Assembly: GCF_027944115.1 (NCBI RefSeq) | Contig: NZ_JAPJZI010000001.1 | Location: 558,001-622,000 of the forward strand | Direction of reading: 5' to 3' | DNA: 64,000 bases | From: Hoeflea prorocentri | GTDB lineage: Bacteria; Pseudomonadota; Alphaproteobacteria; Rhizobiales; Rhizobiaceae | Shown: positions 44,277 through 52,080 of the stretch, piece by piece | Numbering within the stretch: position 1 is the stretch's first letter | How the letters are laid out: each line of letters begins with the position of its first letter | Translations under genes and position numbers: made by a program | The notes under the pieces: model-generated | The model's database searches: none | What the model saw: only the letters and a program-made list of their open reading frames with translations | Told to the model about the DNA's origin: nothing

Positions 44277-46373
44277 ATGGGTATTATGGGGCGCAGGGCT
44301 ACGGTTCTGCTTGGCGGTGTAGCAATTGTTCTGTCAGCGAGTGGTTATTCTGCTTCGGCACAGGATGCCGAAGATGGGCAGGCCGCAGAAACAACAGTCA
44401 ACAGTGACGAAAAAAAGGGCCGCGTCACGCGGCTCGACAGGCTTGTTGTCGGCGCGGGCGTAGAGAAGGTCGCTATCGACACGCCTCAGGCTGTCACGGT
44501 TGTCGATCAGGCCGATATCGACAGTCTCCAGGCAACGGTGATTACGGATGTTGTTGAGAATGTGCCGGGTGTGAATGCGACGGGTGGAAGCGGTGCCTTT
44601 GGCCAGAATTTCAACATAAGGGGTGTTGGCGCGTCGGAATCCGGCGGGGAAGAGGGCCGCATTATCTTTAACGTTGATGGTGTCAACAAGTTCTTCGAGC
44701 AATACCGTATGGGCGGCTTCTTCACCGACCCGGAACTCTACAAACAGGTTGAGATTCTCCGCGGTCCGGCATCATCCACACTATACGGCTCCGGCGCGCT
44801 GGGGGGCGTTATCAATTTCACCACCAAAGATGCGTCTGACTTTCTTGGCGATGAATACAACACTGTCGTCAGGCTGAAAAACGCTTATGAAACCAATGCG
44901 GAGGCCTATCTAGGTTCGGCCGTCTTTGCACATCGCTTCAACGATCATGCCGAAGTGCTCTTTGTGGGCGATTATCGAACCAGCAGCAACTACACAAGTG
45001 GTGACGGGACGGAAATCACCGGAACCGGAACCAATCAGCCAAACGGTCTTGCCAAGGGGACATTCACCTTCGGCGAAAACATGGAACAGGAACTTCGCAT
45101 TTCCTATCAGCAATATGAAGCCAACGCGAAGAATGTCCGGTATGACCAGCTCAATGGTGGCGCCACCTTTTTCCCGATCCTGGACCAAAGAACGGTCTCC
45201 GACAAGACCGCAATCATTGCCTACAGCAATGACGCTTCCGACAATCCGTGGCTCGATCTGAACATGCAGGTGTCCTATTCGGACACGTTCAACGAACAGG
45301 TTTGCACCACCGATCCAGCCTGCGCTTCGTTTGCAGATTCAGATTATGGTTATGAGACCTATCAATTCAACATCGACAACACGTTCGAGCATATCGGCGG
45401 AAGTTTTGAGAACTATCTGACAATCGGAAATCAGACGGCCCATCAGAAGCGGACTCGTGACGGTTCGGATTCTGCCTCCCATGCCGAAGGAACAGACTTC
45501 CAAACCGGTTTCTTCCTGCAGAACGAGTTGATCTGGAATGACCGGTTGACCGTTATCGCCGGGTCGCGCTTCGACTATCAAAATTTGTCGCCGCAGACCA
45601 ACACGGTCATTCCTGCCGGCACGCCGGACAAGGACAATTTTGGTTTCTCGCCGAAGATCGCCGTGCTCTACAAAATTACCGATGCGTTTTCGATGTTCGG
45701 ATCTATTGCGCATACTGAAAGGCTGCCGACGCTAGACGAGGTATACCAGCTCAGCGGCGGAACATTTCAGCTCGATCTGGAGCCTGAAAAGTCCAACAAT
45801 TTCGAGGCTGGCCTTGCCTATTCCGGCTATGACCTTCTCAGCGAAGGAGATTCGCTACAGTTCAAGACCACCGGCTTCTACAACGACATTACCAACTACA
45901 TTGAGGACTTTGGCCGCTTCGCGGTGCCACGCTTTGTCAACAGTGGCAATGTGGAGATATACGGCGCGGAGGTGGAAGCAGCCTATGTGTCGGACTACTT
46001 CTATTCCAATGCCGGCTACTCCTATGTACGGGGGTTCAACAAGTCGACCGGTGGTTATCTCAACACCGTCGCGCCCCATGAATTCTTCATCACCGTTGGC
46101 AAGACAATGCCGGATTACGGACTGGATTTCGGCTGGACGAGCCGTTTTGTAGCCGCCCAGAATGAAACGGTGTCGCGGTCGAGTACACCGGCGTTTGACG
46201 TCCACGATTTCTATGTCAACTGGGTTCCTGTGGAAGGTCCTCTCGTGGGTTGGGAAGGTCGCTTCCGCGTCGACAATGTCTTTAACGAGCAATATCAGGA
46301 GTTTCTTGAGGGGTTTGCCGCGGAGGGCCGGACCTTCAAGTTCACGCTGGTCAAGGAACTTGGCTGGTCGTGA
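44277..46373 (+). CDS. hmuR: TonB-dependent haem/haemoglobin receptor
   Basis: A 698-residue outer-membrane receptor with a signal peptide (MGIMGRRATVLLGGVAIVL, ending near SASAQ). The plug domain (about 55-170) includes DTPQAVTVVDQADIDSL, NVPGVNATGGSGAFGQNFNIRG (shown in part: GVNATGGSGAFGQNFNIRG) and ILRGPASSTLYGSGALGGV. The beta barrel follows and ends with FTLVKELGW-S, close to the aromatic C-terminus needed for assembly. The layout fits the haemin/haemoglobin receptor subfamily. It is divergent from hemP and precedes the TonB operon, so haem is the most likely ligand. Confidence 0.92.
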   Translation: MGIMGRRATVLLGGVAIVLSASGYSASAQDAEDGQAAETTVNSDEKKGRVTRLDRLVVGAGVEKVAIDTPQAVTVVDQADIDSLQATVITDVVENVPGVNATGGSGAFGQNFNIRGVGASESGGEEGRIIFNVDGVNKFFEQYRMGGFFTDPELYKQVEILRGPASSTLYGSGALGGVINFTTKDASDFLGDEYNTVVRLKNAYETNAEAYLGSAVFAHRFNDHAEVLFVGDYRTSSNYTSGDGTEITGTGTNQPNGLAKGTFTFGENMEQELRISYQQYEANAKNVRYDQLNGGATFFPILDQRTVSDKTAIIAYSNDASDNPWLDLNMQVSYSDTFNEQVCTTDPACASFADSDYGYETYQFNIDNTFEHIGGSFENYLTIGNQTAHQKRTRDGSDSASHAEGTDFQTGFFLQNELIWNDRLTVIAGSRFDYQNLSPQTNTVIPAGTPDKDNFGFSPKIAVLYKITDAFSMFGSIAHTERLPTLDEVYQLSGGTFQLDLEPEKSNNFEAGLAYSGYDLLSEGDSLQFKTTGFYNDITNYIEDFGRFAVPRFVNSGNVEIYGAEVEAAYVSDYFYSNAGYSYVRGFNKSTGGYLNTVAPHEFFITVGKTMPDYGLDFGWTSRFVAAQNETVSRSSTPAFDVHDFYVNWVPVEGPLVGWEGRFRVDNVFNEQYQEFLEGFAAEGRTFKFTLVKELGWS

Positions 46374-46398
46374 TCGGCGCATCTCCAGCATGCCGAGC

Positions 46399-46426
46399 AA
46401 AGCGGCGGGCTTCGGTTCGCCGTTTT
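46399..46426 (+). terminator. Likely intrinsic terminator after the haem receptor gene
   Basis: AAAGCGGCG (46399-46407) pairs with CGCCGTTTT (46418-46426), including one G-T pair, around a 10-base loop. The stem ends in a T-run. Confidence 0.55.
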
Positions 46427-46492
46427 CCGGTGCGGCCATATGCAGCAAGGGCGTATGGCTCTTGACCGCGCCACGCATTTGTGCTGATAAAT

Positions 46493-46507
46493 TGAGTATA
46501 AAAGTCA
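46493..46507. promoter_or_regulatory. Candidate RirA box (IRO) upstream of the TonB operon
   Basis: TGAGTATAAAAGTCA has the form TGA-N9-TCA and lies in an AT-rich stretch 51 bases before the ATG at 46559. Confidence 0.5.
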
Positions 46508-46558
46508 ACTTTAAATCAACCTCGTAAGATGCCTGTTGCAGCAGATGGACGAACGGTC

Positions 46559-46981
46559 ATGAAGACGCTCTTTGCCACTACGATCGCGGTTTTTTCCATT
46601 CTTTCACAGGTCGCTTCTGCGGATGACAAGGCACCGGTTCTTTCACTTGAGTTGAACAAACTTGCCAAAAGCGAGAGCGGGTGTCTGGCGACCTTCATGG
46701 TCAAGAACGGTTTTGAAGCACCCTTGGAGAAGGTTGCGTTCGAGATCGTCCTTTTTAACGGCGATGGGCTGGTCGACCGGATGATGGTTCTGGATTTCAG
46801 CCCGCTTTCAACGGGCAAGACAAGGGTGCGGCAGTTCGACCTTGCCGGTGCTGACTGCAATAGCATCTCGCGCGTTCTCATCAACGACGCGGCAGCTTGC
46901 AAGGGGGCGTCCGTCGCGGCAACAGCGTGTCTGGAAAGCCTTGAGACGAATGCGCGCCCCGATGTTGAGTTCGGCAGCTAA
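46559..46981 (+). CDS. Small secreted protein of the TonB operon
   Basis: A 140-residue protein with a signal peptide (MKTLFATTIAVFSILSQVASA). The rest looks like beta strands with four Cys (GCLATFMV, GADCNS, AACKG, TACLE) that could form two disulphides. The ATG at 46559 was chosen because it starts the signal peptide; a start 30 bases upstream is possible. It is followed by exbB after 11 bases. Similar proteins precede exbB in other alphaproteobacterial TonB operons, but I know no assigned function. Confidence 0.75.
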   Translation: MKTLFATTIAVFSILSQVASADDKAPVLSLELNKLAKSESGCLATFMVKNGFEAPLEKVAFEIVLFNGDGLVDRMMVLDFSPLSTGKTRVRQFDLAGADCNSISRVLINDAAACKGASVAATACLESLETNARPDVEFGS

Positions 46982-46992
46982 CGGGTGGGACA

Positions 46993-47697
46993 ATGATTTT
47001 TTCCGACATGTTCAAAAACGGTGCTTCCCTTATCGATCTCGGCGGACCTGTCGTTGCAATATTGCTTTGCATCTCTGTCGTGGCGCTGGCTCTGATCCTT
47101 TTGAAATCTGCGCAGTTCGCCTGGCAGCGTGTGGGACGCCGTAAGCGGCAGGACAAAGCCTATTTCCTCTGGGCGCACGGCAGTCCGGCCGAAGCGCTCT
47201 CCTTGCTTGAAGGCGATCGGTCGGCGCTCGCCGACGTCATGAGTGTTGCAATTCGTCTTGGGTCGGACAGTTCGATCCCCAAGGATGTGGTGGAAGAAGA
47301 GGCCGGGCGTGTTGCTCTGGGGCGCCTTTACGGGCTGCAAAGGGGCTTTCGCGCTCTCGACGCGATTGTTCAGGTTGCCCCTCTCTTGGGCCTGTTTGGC
47401 ACCGTTCTTGGTATGATTGAAGCTTTCCAGACACTGCAGGGCGCCGGCAATGCCGTCGACCCTTCGATCCTTGCCGGCGGCATCTGGGTTGCGTTGCTGA
47501 CCACCGCGGTCGGCCTTGCCGTCGCCATGCCGGTCTCGCTGGTCCTGACCTGGTTCGAAAGCCGGGTGGAAAATGAACGGGTCGCTATCGAAACCATGGC
47601 GACGAAGCTGCTTTCACAGCAACAGATCATGTCTCTTGGAGGCGAGCAGGCACAGCGTATCGTCAACCTGGCGGAGCGTGTGGGCCATGCGCATTGA
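46993..47697 (+). CDS. exbB: ExbB-type proton-channel protein (MotA/TolQ/ExbB family)
   Basis: A 234-residue inner-membrane protein with three membrane segments. The first is near residues 16-37 (VVAILLCISVVALALILL), and the two others are in the C-terminal half. The family core VAPLLGLFGTVLGMIEAFQTL (in part: PLLGLFGTVLGMIEAFQ) is at about 129-148, and GGIWVALLTTAVGLAVAMP follows. ExbB pentamers surround ExbD and use the proton gradient to drive TonB. The next gene starts 11 bases before this stop. Confidence 0.93.
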   Translation: MIFSDMFKNGASLIDLGGPVVAILLCISVVALALILLKSAQFAWQRVGRRKRQDKAYFLWAHGSPAEALSLLEGDRSALADVMSVAIRLGSDSSIPKDVVEEEAGRVALGRLYGLQRGFRALDAIVQVAPLLGLFGTVLGMIEAFQTLQGAGNAVDPSILAGGIWVALLTTAVGLAVAMPVSLVLTWFESRVENERVAIETMATKLLSQQQIMSLGGEQAQRIVNLAERVGHAH

Positions 47698-48076
47698 CCG
47701 TGCCATAAAGCGACGAAAGAAGCTGTCGCTAACGTCTCTGATCGACGTGATTTTCCTGCTTTTGCTGTTCTTCATGCTGTCTTCGACGTTCACACGCTTT
47801 GCCGAGGTCGACATTGTTGCCGGTCGCGCCGGAACGCCGGTGGCGACCACGAAAGCCCCTGATATCTTCATCCGCCTCGAGGCCGGCGATGACTGGAAAA
47901 TCAACGGGGCGGCACTCGACATTGATGCGGCGATGATTGAGTTGCAGCGGCTTGAGGACCTTGGCGCATCGACTGCGGTCGTCGTGGTGCGCCCGCAGGT
48001 CTCTTCGCAGGAACTGGTCGACGCGTTGGAGCGCATCTCGAAGTCCGCAAATCTCAAAGTCGCGGTTGCGGGGTGA
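47687..48076 (+). CDS. exbD: ExbD-type protein, first copy
   Basis: A 129-residue protein with one N-terminal membrane segment (LIDVIFLLLLFFMLSSTF). Asp20 in LTSLIDVIF is the essential protonatable residue (Asp25 in E. coli ExbD). The rest is a periplasmic domain. The ATG at 47687 was chosen because it overlaps exbB by 11 bases and gives the short basic leader RIDRAIKRRKK typical of the family. It is followed by a second, unlike exbD after 7 bases. Confidence 0.92.
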   Translation: MRIDRAIKRRKKLSLTSLIDVIFLLLLFFMLSSTFTRFAEVDIVAGRAGTPVATTKAPDIFIRLEAGDDWKINGAALDIDAAMIELQRLEDLGASTAVVVVRPQVSSQELVDALERISKSANLKVAVAG

Positions 48077-48083
48077 TCTGACG

Positions 48084-48527
48084 ATGCAGTTGCCAGCCCC
48101 CAGGCCGAAGCCCCAAAGGGAAAACACGATCGCGTTGATCAATATCGTTTTCCTGATGCTGATCTTCTTCCTGATCGCTGGCACGCTCGCGCCGCCGATG
48201 GATGGGGATGTCGAGTTGATCAGAGCGGCGGACGCGCGCGCGGTCGAGCCGCCGCGTGCACTCTTTGTTACCGAAGCTGGCGTCCTCAAATATGAAGGGA
48301 ACGTCGTGACGCCGGAGGGTTTCGTTGAAAGGAAGAAAGCGGAGTCTTTTCAGGGCGATCAACTCATATCCGAAAGTTCTGAATCGGGACGGGGGCTTAA
48401 AGGCCCGGTGATCAAGATTGCCGCTGATGGTAAGTTGCCGGCAACAAAGCTTGTTGAGATTATTGACCGGTTGAAGACCGCAGGCGCCGGCAAGATCGCG
48501 GTGATCACCGAAAGGAAATCACGGTGA
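48084..48527 (+). CDS. ExbD-type protein, second copy, Asp replaced by Asn
   Basis: A 147-residue ExbD homologue with membrane segment LINIVFLMLIFFLIAGTL. In alignment with the first copy, its Asn20 (codon AAT at 48141-48143) stands where Asp20 is found, so the proton-carrying residue is missing. The periplasmic part (about 40-147) is longer. ExbD works as a dimer inside the ExbB ring, so a mixed ExbD pair is plausible. The gene ends in a 4-base overlap with tonB (GTGA). Confidence 0.88.
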   Translation: MQLPAPRPKPQRENTIALINIVFLMLIFFLIAGTLAPPMDGDVELIRAADARAVEPPRALFVTEAGVLKYEGNVVTPEGFVERKKAESFQGDQLISESSESGRGLKGPVIKIAADGKLPATKLVEIIDRLKTAGAGKIAVITERKSR

Positions 48528-49675
48528 GTTTGCGCTGGTGGCATTTCGGTCTGGCCCTTGTTGCGTCGCTGGTCATTCACGGCGCTGTCGATATCTGGCT
48601 GCACGACGGCGAAGATTCGGTGAAGGCTGCCGGATCGGCCAACGCGCAGATCGCCATCATCGGCAACGCGACGGCAGACATGCTGGTCGAAGGCGGTGAG
48701 ATGGAAGCGGCGGAGGCTGCACCGCTTGCTGCCGCTTATGCGAATCCGGTTCAACAGACCATGATCAAGCCCGAGGAGGCCGTCGCGCCGCTTGCACATT
48801 CACCGCTAAGGTCCCCCGCATCAATGACAGTGGCTTTGCCGGCTTCCCACAGCACCGCGCCGATCATTGCGTCAGCGCCGGTGGATGTCACTCAGGCGGA
48901 ACGTCTATCGAGCACCAATGCTCAATCTGAGTTGGAGCAGAATGCTGTTGAAGCTTCAAAATCTGCGGTGAAACAAGCGTCTGTCGACGCGGTACAAACG
49001 AAGCCCGTTGCCGAGACCGAACGGAACCCTGTCGAGCCTGCCGATCTGCAAGAGCCAACCACACAGCCGGTTGAAGCGGCCACAAGCCTCGCTCCTGCCC
49101 CGGCTCAGCCGGTGAAACCGGCACCTGACATCAAGGTTCAGGAAGTCAAACCGGTGGAGACTGCGGCTTTGATCAGGCCGATTGAGCCGGTTGCGACGCC
49201 CAAGAAGAAGCCGGCCAGGAAAGAAGTCAAAAAACCGAGCAAGAAAAAAACGGTCAAAAAGGGCAATAAGGGTCAAAACAAGAAGAACGCGAAACAGGGC
49301 CTGGCCGATGGTAAAGAGTCGGGCAGACGGGATTCGGCAGGCAACTCAAAAGCAGGAAGCCGCAAGGGTTCTGCGGGCAATGCAGCTGTCTCCAACTATC
49401 CCGGAAAAGTGTATCGAAAACTGCGCCGCTCGCTTCGTTACCCGAGCAAGGCACGTTCCAAAAAACTGCGAGGAACAGCACTGGTGCGTTTCGTGGTTGG
49501 CCCTGGCGGACAGGTGACTGCTTCCGGTGTTGCACGCAGTTCCGGGTCAAAGCTCCTCGATGCCGCGGCGCTTGCGACGGTGCGGCGTGCTGCACCCTTT
49601 CCAAAAATCCCGCCGGCATCAAATAGAAGAAGCTGGAGCTTCACGGTCCCGCTGGAATTCAAACCACGAAGATAA
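48524..49675 (+). CDS. tonB: TonB
   Basis: A 383-residue energy transducer starting with GTG, preceded by AAAGGA. One N-terminal membrane segment (HFGLALVASLVIHGAVDIWL) is followed by a long Pro/Ala/Lys-rich periplasmic linker (about 90-285), with a very basic Lys run near 230-265. The C-terminal TonB fold (about 290-383) has SNYPGKVYRKLRRSLRYPS and GTALVRFVVGPGGQV. It spans the periplasm to drive the haem receptor. The linker is long compared with E. coli TonB (239 residues in all). Start overlaps the second exbD by 4 bases. Confidence 0.93.
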   Translation: MSLRWWHFGLALVASLVIHGAVDIWLHDGEDSVKAAGSANAQIAIIGNATADMLVEGGEMEAAEAAPLAAAYANPVQQTMIKPEEAVAPLAHSPLRSPASMTVALPASHSTAPIIASAPVDVTQAERLSSTNAQSELEQNAVEASKSAVKQASVDAVQTKPVAETERNPVEPADLQEPTTQPVEAATSLAPAPAQPVKPAPDIKVQEVKPVETAALIRPIEPVATPKKKPARKEVKKPSKKKTVKKGNKGQNKKNAKQGLADGKESGRRDSAGNSKAGSRKGSAGNAAVSNYPGKVYRKLRRSLRYPSKARSKKLRGTALVRFVVGPGGQVTASGVARSSGSKLLDAAALATVRRAAPFPKIPPASNRRSWSFTVPLEFKPRR

Positions 49676-49688
49676 GGAGAATGCATCC

Positions 49689-50024
49689 ATGTTCATCGCC
49701 ATGAACCGGTTCAAAATAGAAACTGGCTCGGAAGGAGCATTTGAGACCCTCTGGAAGGAGAGGGAATCCCACCTGAAGGATACGGCCGAGTTTGAGGAAT
49801 TCAAACTTTTGCGTGGACCAGTCGATGAGGAAGGCGGCTACACGCTTTATGCCTCCCACACCACCTGGAGCAGCCGGGCGGCTTTCGAAGCCTGGACTAA
49901 ATCTGTCAGCTTCCGCAAGGCTCATGAAAATGCCGGCAAAAGCGATATCCAGTATCTCGGGCACCCTCAGCTTGAGACCTTCGAGACGGTGGATGGCACT
50001 TTCTTGTCGGCTGATGCGGCATGA
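49689..50024 (+). CDS. IsdG-type haem-degrading monooxygenase (ABM family)
   Basis: A 111-residue antibiotic-biosynthesis-monooxygenase-fold protein. Residues Asn6, Trp69 and His79 occupy the positions of the Asn-Trp-His triad of IsdG, including the ten-residue Trp-His spacing. This supports oxidative haem cleavage and iron release in the cytoplasm, as for rhizobial HmuQ/HmuD. The ATG at 49689 follows AAGGAG. It is 13 bases after tonB and overlaps the next gene by 4 bases. Confidence 0.85.
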   Translation: MFIAMNRFKIETGSEGAFETLWKERESHLKDTAEFEEFKLLRGPVDEEGGYTLYASHTTWSSRAAFEAWTKSVSFRKAHENAGKSDIQYLGHPQLETFETVDGTFLSADAA

Positions 50025-50425
50025 AAGCCGGCATGGGCTCGGGCGTAAGGCGCGGCGGGCGCAGGCCGTCACGGTTCGACCACCGGTCCATGCATGTCAA
50101 CCGGCAGGCCCGATCCTGGCAACTGTCCGAAAGCAGGTTGCTTTACATCAGCGCTGACGGCCTGCCGGACCATGCGCGCGATGTTGCCGACTGGTTCGGC
50201 GCCCAGTTCACCGAAGCCGGTCCGGACTGGCGGCCGGATGTCGAGTCGGTCGACTGTGTACTCTGCCCCAAACGGGCCCTGAGTGCGCGCGATCGTGCTG
50301 ATCTGCGACGCCGCTGCAGCAAGGCTGGTATCCCGCTTGTTTGCCTGAACGGAACCAGCCGTACCTGTTTCAGACATGCACTTTTGTCGCTCGTCAGAAC
50401 CGAGGCTTCAGGTGCAAAAAGCTAA
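50021..50425 (+). CDS. Small Cys-containing protein, possibly DUF2325-like
   Basis: A 134-residue protein that starts in a 4-base overlap with the haem monooxygenase stop. The N-terminal 30 residues are basic. The region about 78-125 (VDCVLCPKRALSARDRADL, KAGIPLVCLNGTS) resembles the C-terminal part of DUF2325 proteins, where a Cys-containing loop is followed by a strand. That similarity is weak. The four to five Cys could bind metal or haem. Its place as last gene of the haem operon suggests a role with the monooxygenase. Confidence 0.6.
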   Translation: MKAGMGSGVRRGGRRPSRFDHRSMHVNRQARSWQLSESRLLYISADGLPDHARDVADWFGAQFTEAGPDWRPDVESVDCVLCPKRALSARDRADLRRRCSKAGIPLVCLNGTSRTCFRHALLSLVRTEASGAKS

Positions 50426-50747
50426 GCATCAGCAAATGAGTGCCTGATCCTGTTTTGAGCCTCGTGGCTGAGAAAGGGAAATGGCTCGCTCCAGCCCTTG
50501 CCTGGCCGCCGAGCTCCTCCAATCCACACGGCGGGATTTAACCAAGAACTTCGAAGTTGCCAAAGGTCAGATCGGCGGATTGTCAGTCCCTGCAATCTGT
50601 TGCAGTTTTTTGAACTCATGTTGCTGACGTTCCGTTCATGATATCTGGAGAGGACACCGGCCCGATATCGACGGCGAAACAAGCGCATGGCCATTCGGCT
50701 TTGTCCTTTATCGGGTGTCGGATTGACACGCAAAGGGATATCTTTTC
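50426..50747. other. Intergenic region between the haem and catabolic loci
   Basis: About 320 bases without a convincing gene on either strand. The right end carries AAAGGGA, the ribosome site of the aldolase. No operator matching those at 52016 and 57504 is present. Confidence 0.6.
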
Positions 50748-51503
50748 ATGACCTTCAAGGAACGCATGCTTTCCGGTCAGATTCTGGTCGGGACTTTCCT
50801 GAAAACCCCGGCCCATGAAATAATTGAGGTGCTGGCCAAATCCAGGCTGGATTTTCTGTGTCTTGATGCGGAGCATGCGCCCTTTGACCGTGGGCGCATG
50901 GATATGTGCCTTGCTATGGCCCGGGCACTCGATATTCCCACTTTGGTGCGCGTGCCGGTTGGAGAATCGGTGGAACTCCTCAAGGCCCTCGACAGCGGTG
51001 CCACCGGTGTCGTCGTTCCCCATGTCGACAGCGTTGAGAAGGCCAGGCGCATCGCGCGCGCAGGCCGGTTCGGTCACGGTGGGCGTGGATATGCCGGCTC
51101 GACCCGCTGGGCCGGTTTTGCGACGCGGCCCATGGCTGATGTGCTCAAGCAGTCCGAGGAAGAGACCATTGTCATCGCCCAGATCGAAGAGCCGGAGGGT
51201 GTTGACGCCGCAAATGAGATCGCTGCGGTTCCGGGTATTGACGGTCTCTTCGTCGGTCCTGCTGATCTGGCGGTCTGCTTTGGCACGACCGATTTGTCCG
51301 GTCCTGAGGTTGTTGACGCCATGCGCAGAACCGGGGAGGCGGCAAAAGCCCATGGTAAAGCCCTGATGACCTTCGCAGGCTCCTCGGCGGCCGGTCCGGG
51401 TTTGCGCGAGCTGGGTGTCACGATGTTCTTCGTGGCGTCAGAACACGCGTTCATTCTGCATGGTGCGAATGCAGAGGCCGACGCGTTTCATGATCTGGAC
51501 TGA
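50748..51503 (+). CDS. HpcH/HpaI-type aldolase
   Basis: A 251-residue class II pyruvate aldolase family member. The enzymes split 2-keto-3-deoxy or 4-hydroxy-2-oxo acids into pyruvate and an aldehyde with a divalent metal. His43 in AEHAPFDRG is the family base; Arg68 (TLVRVP), the metal-binding Glu in QIEEPEG and Asp in FVGPADLAV are also present. Length is typical (HpaI 262). The ATG follows AAAGGGA. It may belong to the catabolic pathway next door, although no shared operator was found. The natural substrate is unknown. Confidence 0.9.
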   Translation: MTFKERMLSGQILVGTFLKTPAHEIIEVLAKSRLDFLCLDAEHAPFDRGRMDMCLAMARALDIPTLVRVPVGESVELLKALDSGATGVVVPHVDSVEKARRIARAGRFGHGGRGYAGSTRWAGFATRPMADVLKQSEEETIVIAQIEEPEGVDAANEIAAVPGIDGLFVGPADLAVCFGTTDLSGPEVVDAMRRTGEAAKAHGKALMTFAGSSAAGPGLRELGVTMFFVASEHAFILHGANAEADAFHDLD

Positions 51504-51561
51504 GCCCGCGCGCGTGACGGGCTGATCTTTGAAGAAAACCCGGCTTCAAAAATTTGAGGCT

Positions 51562-51581
51562 TGACCGGATAAGGCCGGTCA
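51562..51581. terminator. Hairpin between convergent aldolase and ridA genes
   Basis: TGACCGG (51562-51568) pairs with CCGGTCA (51575-51581) around ATAAGG. It overlaps the ridA stop codon and may end both transcripts; no T-run is seen. Confidence 0.45.
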
Positions 51582-51989
51582 GGCCTGTTCCAGTGCGTTT
51601 GCATTTCGTGCGCGTGCTGTGACCACGAGTTCAACTTTCAGGTCCGGATTACCCATATCGCACGCGCAGCAGCATCGAACGGGCAGGTTGTTCTGATCGA
51701 CCCATGAATCCCAGACTTCGTTGATCTCGGCAAAAAAACGCATGTCGCGCAGCCATATCTGCACCAGAAGAAGGTCCGACTTATCCGAGCCCAGTTTTGC
51801 AAGACGAAATTCAACCTTTTCAAGAGCTTGACGCATCATTTGCGCTGCGTCCAGATTGGGATCGTAGGGCTTTTCCGGCGTAGCGACGAAGTATGCGACC
51901 CCATTATGGCTTATGATTTCGCTGGAGCGATCAAGGTCGTTGCTCCTGGATCCCGGATTTCTACCGCTTCTGACGATTGGGTCACTCAT
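51579..51989 (-). CDS. RidA-family enamine/imine deaminase
   Basis: A 136-residue member of the RidA/YjgF family, which hydrolyses reactive enamine and imine intermediates. Arg105 (NLPVRCC) and Glu120 (LKVELVV) fall on the RidA active-site numbers. An unusual three-Cys run follows Arg105. The ATG at 51989 has GAGG upstream; the frame stays open a further 75 bases but would cross the LacI-type operator. It is divergent from the TRAP binding-protein gene, with one operator between. Such a protein fits a pathway where FAD oxidases make imines. Confidence 0.88.
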   Translation of the reverse strand: MSDPIVRSGRNPGSRSNDLDRSSEIISHNGVAYFVATPEKPYDPNLDAAQMMRQALEKVEFRLAKLGSDKSDLLLVQIWLRDMRFFAEINEVWDSWVDQNNLPVRCCCACDMGNPDLKVELVVTARARNANALEQA

Positions 51990-52015
51990 GGTGATCGAGC
52001 CTCTCAAGTGATTGT

Positions 52016-52029
52016 TGCACTCGTGTGCA
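52016..52029. promoter_or_regulatory. LacI-type operator between ridA and the TRAP genes
   Basis: TGCACTCGTGTGCA is a dyad with a central CG, as usual for LacI-family operators. The same 17 bases (TTGCACTCGTGTGCATA) recur at 57503. It overlaps a TTGCAC -35-like element followed 17 bases later by TAATGT, upstream of the TRAP binding-protein gene. Confidence 0.7.
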
Positions 52030-52080
52030 TACTCGGTTAATGTGGTGCTCACAAGAGATGTCATGAGGAGGATTCAAGAA

